A DNA stretch of 64,000 nucleotides from JAYFQE01 sp034927345 (GTDB lineage Bacteria; Bacillota; Clostridia; Saccharofermentanales; UBA5734), in NCBI GenBank assembly GCA_034927345.1, contig JAYFQE010000012.1:82900-146899 (forward strand). The letters run 5' to 3'. Both the position numbers and the translations under genes were made by a program. Each line of letters starts with the position of its first letter. Position 1 is the stretch's first letter. This document shows positions 62,503 to 64,000 of this stretch, piece by piece. Below the pieces are notes generated by a model, which was not told the origin of the DNA, made no database searches, and saw nothing but the letters and a program-made list of their open reading frames with translations.

Positions 62503-62529
62503 TTATCTTAAACGCATTGAGGCTGTCAT
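62503..62529 (-). CDS. Leader peptide of mef (MefAL)
   Basis: An eight-codon frame encoding MTASMRLR and a stop, with AGGAGGA (62539-62545) 9 bases upstream. The C-terminal MRLR is an arrest motif of the R/K-x-R/K type known to stall ribosomes with erythromycin. Together with the hairpin at 62454-62490 it makes mef expression macrolide-dependent. Confidence 0.92.
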   Translation of the reverse strand: MTASMRLR

Positions 62530-62569
62530 AGTTTCGGTTCCTCCTAAATTCTTATTTGTATCAGCGTAT

Positions 62570-62598
62570 ATTTTAACACAACAAGTCGTTTTAAGCAA
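62570..62598 (-). promoter_or_regulatory. Promoter of the mef-msr(D) operon
   Basis: TTGCTT (62593-62598), a 17-base spacer and TAAAAT (62570-62575) on the minus strand, about 40 bases ahead of the leader peptide start. Confidence 0.7.
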
Positions 62599-62626
62599 CT
62601 TTAAAATTAAAAAAATCCAATATTAA

Positions 62627-62728
62627 CCGCCAAAGGGTGCTGAAGCCCTCGGTAGACCACAGCGCACCTTTGCCGACCAAATGAAAAAATATCGCACTGA
62701 TTTAAGAAGAATCAGGAACGGCAAGTAA
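62627..62728 (+). pseudogene. 3' remnant of a phage or element gene cut by the mef-msr(D) insertion
   Basis: An open stretch of 33 codons plus stop, reading KGAEALGRPQRTFADQ and then a basic tail ending RRIRNGK, with no start codon or ribosome site and bounded on the left by an AT-rich stop. It looks like the conserved end of a gene whose front part was removed when the resistance segment was inserted. A terminator-like hairpin follows. The product family is not recognised. Confidence 0.55.
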
Positions 62729-62750
62729 TATCCATACACGAACCGCAGTC

Positions 62751-62796
62751 TTTCCGTCCAATATCCAACCTTGGGATGTTGGCCGGAAATTTTTTA
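62751..62796 (+). terminator. Terminator-like hairpin after the remnant gene
   Basis: Outer stem TTTCCG/CGGAAA and inner stem CCAAC/GTTGG with an internal loop, followed by six T. It closes the unit to which the remnant at 62627 belonged and precedes the next gene by about 85 bases. Confidence 0.55.
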
Positions 62797-62880
62797 TAAA
62801 ATCCTCCGCTCAAATTGACAGCTCATCTCCAGTGGAACTTGAAGGGCACAGAAAGCTCCTTCAGAAAGTGAGGTGAACAG

Positions 62881-63093
62881 ATGATGTATCGAACATATGC
62901 AGACGCTGGTGGAAACATCAACGAAGAAATCAAACTTCTCAGTTCCGTCAGCTATGTATCCGCCCGACTGGCAAGAAATCTTTTAATTCTTGCCGAGCAA
63001 AGACAATCCGAGAAAGGAGAAAGAACCTATGAGCAAAATAGCAGACATGAAACAGACAATCGAAGAGCTCCGCAGTGCTGCTGCCGCTATTAA
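62881..63093 (+). CDS. Small phage/mobile-element protein of unknown function
   Basis: A 70-codon frame starting MMYRTYADAGGN, with GTGAGGTG a few bases upstream. The first 45 residues (NEEIKLLSSVSYVSARLARN) look helical and gene-like, while the last 20 overlap the start of the next gene in another frame. Small genes of this kind precede the replication-nuclease genes of many Bacillota prophages. I do not recognise a function. Confidence 0.55.
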   Translation: MMYRTYADAGGNINEEIKLLSSVSYVSARLARNLLILAEQRQSEKGERTYEQNSRHETDNRRAPQCCCRY

Positions 63094-63367
63094 CGACGCA
63101 GCCGACTGGCTTTACCAGCAGTTCTCCAGTACAGACAATTCTGATAAGAAGAAAACTTCTAAATCTACTGCTACAAAAGAAGAAACCAAGCCGGAATTAA
63201 AGCTGGAGGACGTAAGATCCGTTCTCGCTGGAAAATCACGCGCCGGACACACTGCTGAGGTGCGTGACCTGCTCCAGAAATACGGAGCGACAAAGCTCTC
63301 CGCTATCGACCCAGCAAACTATGAAGCCCTTATGAAGGACGCGGAGGCAATCGGAAATGGCAAGTAA
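63029..63367 (+). CDS. Phage/mobile-element accessory protein of unknown function
   Basis: A 112-residue protein from ATG 63029 (AAAGGAGAAAG upstream). A helical N-terminus (ADMKQTIEELRSAAAAINDA) is followed by a Lys/Thr/Glu-rich linker (about 40-62) and a small C-terminal module (LEDVRSVLAGKSRAGHTAEV, LLQKYGATKLSAIDP) of the type found just before DUF2800 genes in prophage replication clusters; an rRNA-biogenesis-type name is often attached to it without evidence. It overlaps the next start by 11 bases. Confidence 0.7.
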   Translation: MSKIADMKQTIEELRSAAAAINDAADWLYQQFSSTDNSDKKKTSKSTATKEETKPELKLEDVRSVLAGKSRAGHTAEVRDLLQKYGATKLSAIDPANYEALMKDAEAIGNGK

Positions 63368-64000
63368 GCAGCACGCAATCCTTTCCGCATCCGGCGCTGA
63401 CAGATGGATTCACTGTCCGCCATCGGCACGGCTCTGCGAAACCTACGAGGATAAAGGAAGTGACTACGCAGCGGAAGGCACTGATGCTCATGCACTCGCG
63501 GAGTTCAACCTTAAGAAAGTGCTGGGACTCCCGGCGGACAATCCGACAGATGGACTTTCCTGGTATTCCGAAGAGATGGACGACTGCACCAGTGGCTATG
63601 CCGAATTCGTGCTGGAGCAGATCGAGGCCGCAAAGAAGACCTGCGCTGATCCGGTTGTCCTGATTGAGCAGCAAGTTGACTTCTCCCGCTGGGTAGAACA
63701 GGGCTTCGGTACCGCCGACTGCGTCGTCATCGCAGATGGCACGCTCCGGGTTATTGATTTCAAATATGGTCTCGGCGTTCTAGTTTCCGCTGAAGAGAAT
63801 CCGCAAATGAAGTGCTACGCCCTCGGGGCTCTTGAACTCTTTGATGACATCTACGACATAGATCAGGTCAGCATGACCATCTATCAGCCAAGACGTCAGA
63901 ATGTCAGCACTTTTGAAATCAGCAAAGATGATCTATACCGCTGGGCGGATGAAGTGTTAAAGCCCACTGCAGAGCTCGCCTTTGCAGGAGATGGAAACTT
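63357..64000 (+). CDS. DUF2800-family phage protein, RecB/Cas4-like nuclease fold (partial)
   Basis: The first 214 codons of a gene running off the window. It begins MASKQHAILSASGADRWIHC and continues with EGTDAHALAEFNL near 42, GFGTADCVVI near 120 and VIDFKYGLGVLV near 134, then NPQMKCYALGAL. The His, Asp and D-F-K pattern is that of PD-(D/E)xK nucleases of the RecB/Cas4 type to which DUF2800 is related. The start overlaps the previous gene by 11 bases. Such genes lie in replication/recombination modules of Bacillota prophages, indicating that the window ends inside a prophage or similar element. Confidence 0.85.
   Translation, partial: MASKQHAILSASGADRWIHCPPSARLCETYEDKGSDYAAEGTDAHALAEFNLKKVLGLPADNPTDGLSWYSEEMDDCTSGYAEFVLEQIEAAKKTCADPVVLIEQQVDFSRWVEQGFGTADCVVIADGTLRVIDFKYGLGVLVSAEENPQMKCYALGALELFDDIYDIDQVSMTIYQPRRQNVSTFEISKDDLYRWADEVLKPTAELAFAGDGN

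Noticed and set aside
1..64000. CRISPR arrays
   Set aside because: I saw no series of regularly spaced identical repeats of the right size; the repeats found are two or three copies in promoter regions.
1..64000. tRNA or rRNA genes, including a tRNA attachment site at the element boundary
   Set aside because: No cloverleaf-like or rRNA-like sequence was recognised, and the boundary at 55.5 kb lies inside a protein gene.

Overview
This 64 kb window looks like chromosomal DNA of an anaerobic, probably gut-associated Bacillota (Clostridia-like) bacterium. The support is indirect: strong Shine-Dalgarno sequences, LplB/LplC-type sugar ABC permeases with lipoprotein binding proteins, large membrane-anchored AraC (YesN-like) regulators, LacI and DeoR regulators, and a Gram-positive type resistance island. 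No rRNA, tRNA or ribosomal protein gene is present to place it more precisely.

Positions 1-55,490 are a moderately GC-rich glycan-catabolism super-locus. It holds three YesN-like AraC regulators, three permease-permease-binding protein importers without an ATPase, and many intracellular sugar enzymes: GH42-like, GH78, GH20-like, two GH29 (one broken), a DUF4838 protein, a heparinase-like/propeller fusion and two GH109-like proteins. There are also four Gfo/Idh/MocA proteins in all, two xylose-isomerase-like TIM barrels, L-rhamnose isomerase, a class III aminotransferase, two amidohydrolase-fold proteins and an aldo/keto reductase. None of the glycosidases has a signal peptide, so the design is import of oligosaccharides followed by cytoplasmic breakdown.

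Regions: 1-11.2 kb, AraC regulator, importer 1, Gfo/Idh, two TIM barrels, GH42. 11.3-18.7 kb, flavin/Fe-S oxidoreductase, two-subunit aconitase X, GH109-like protein, DUF4838. 18.7-20.6 kb, an EAL-CBS-GGDEF protein. 20.7-25.6 kb, a rhamnose module (GH78, RhaA, divergent LacI) with clear promoters, an operator and terminators. 25.6-31.6 kb, aminotransferase plus Gfo/Idh, an AraC, a DeoR and a divergent GH109-like gene. 31.7-34.7 kb, amidohydrolase pair and GH29. 34.8-44.5 kb, AraC, importer 2 and the 1139-residue fusion. 44.5-52.6 kb, GH20-like, importer 3 and AraC. 52.7-55.5 kb, LacI, aldo/keto reductase and a GH29 gene cut short.

At about 55.48-55.50 kb the character changes abruptly. An AT-rich island, all on the minus strand, carries arr (rifamycin ADP-ribosyltransferase with a TPR-like N-terminus), an AraC regulator, a Vat acetyltransferase, a nucleotidyltransferase, and the msr(D)/mef macrolide pair with both attenuator leader peptides (MYLIFM and MTASMRLR). 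It ends near 62.6 kb against a truncated gene tail and phage-type genes, including a DUF2800 nuclease-like gene running off the window. The GH29 gene was therefore probably interrupted by a mobile element (prophage or integrative element) that itself acquired the resistance genes and continues beyond the window.

The most novel-looking part is 6.2-18.7 kb: Gfo/Idh and TIM-barrel enzymes of the kind used in oxidation-elimination cleavage of glycosides, beside a bacterial aconitase X and a 2,4-dienoyl-CoA-reductase-like flavoenzyme, a combination I do not recognise from a described pathway.
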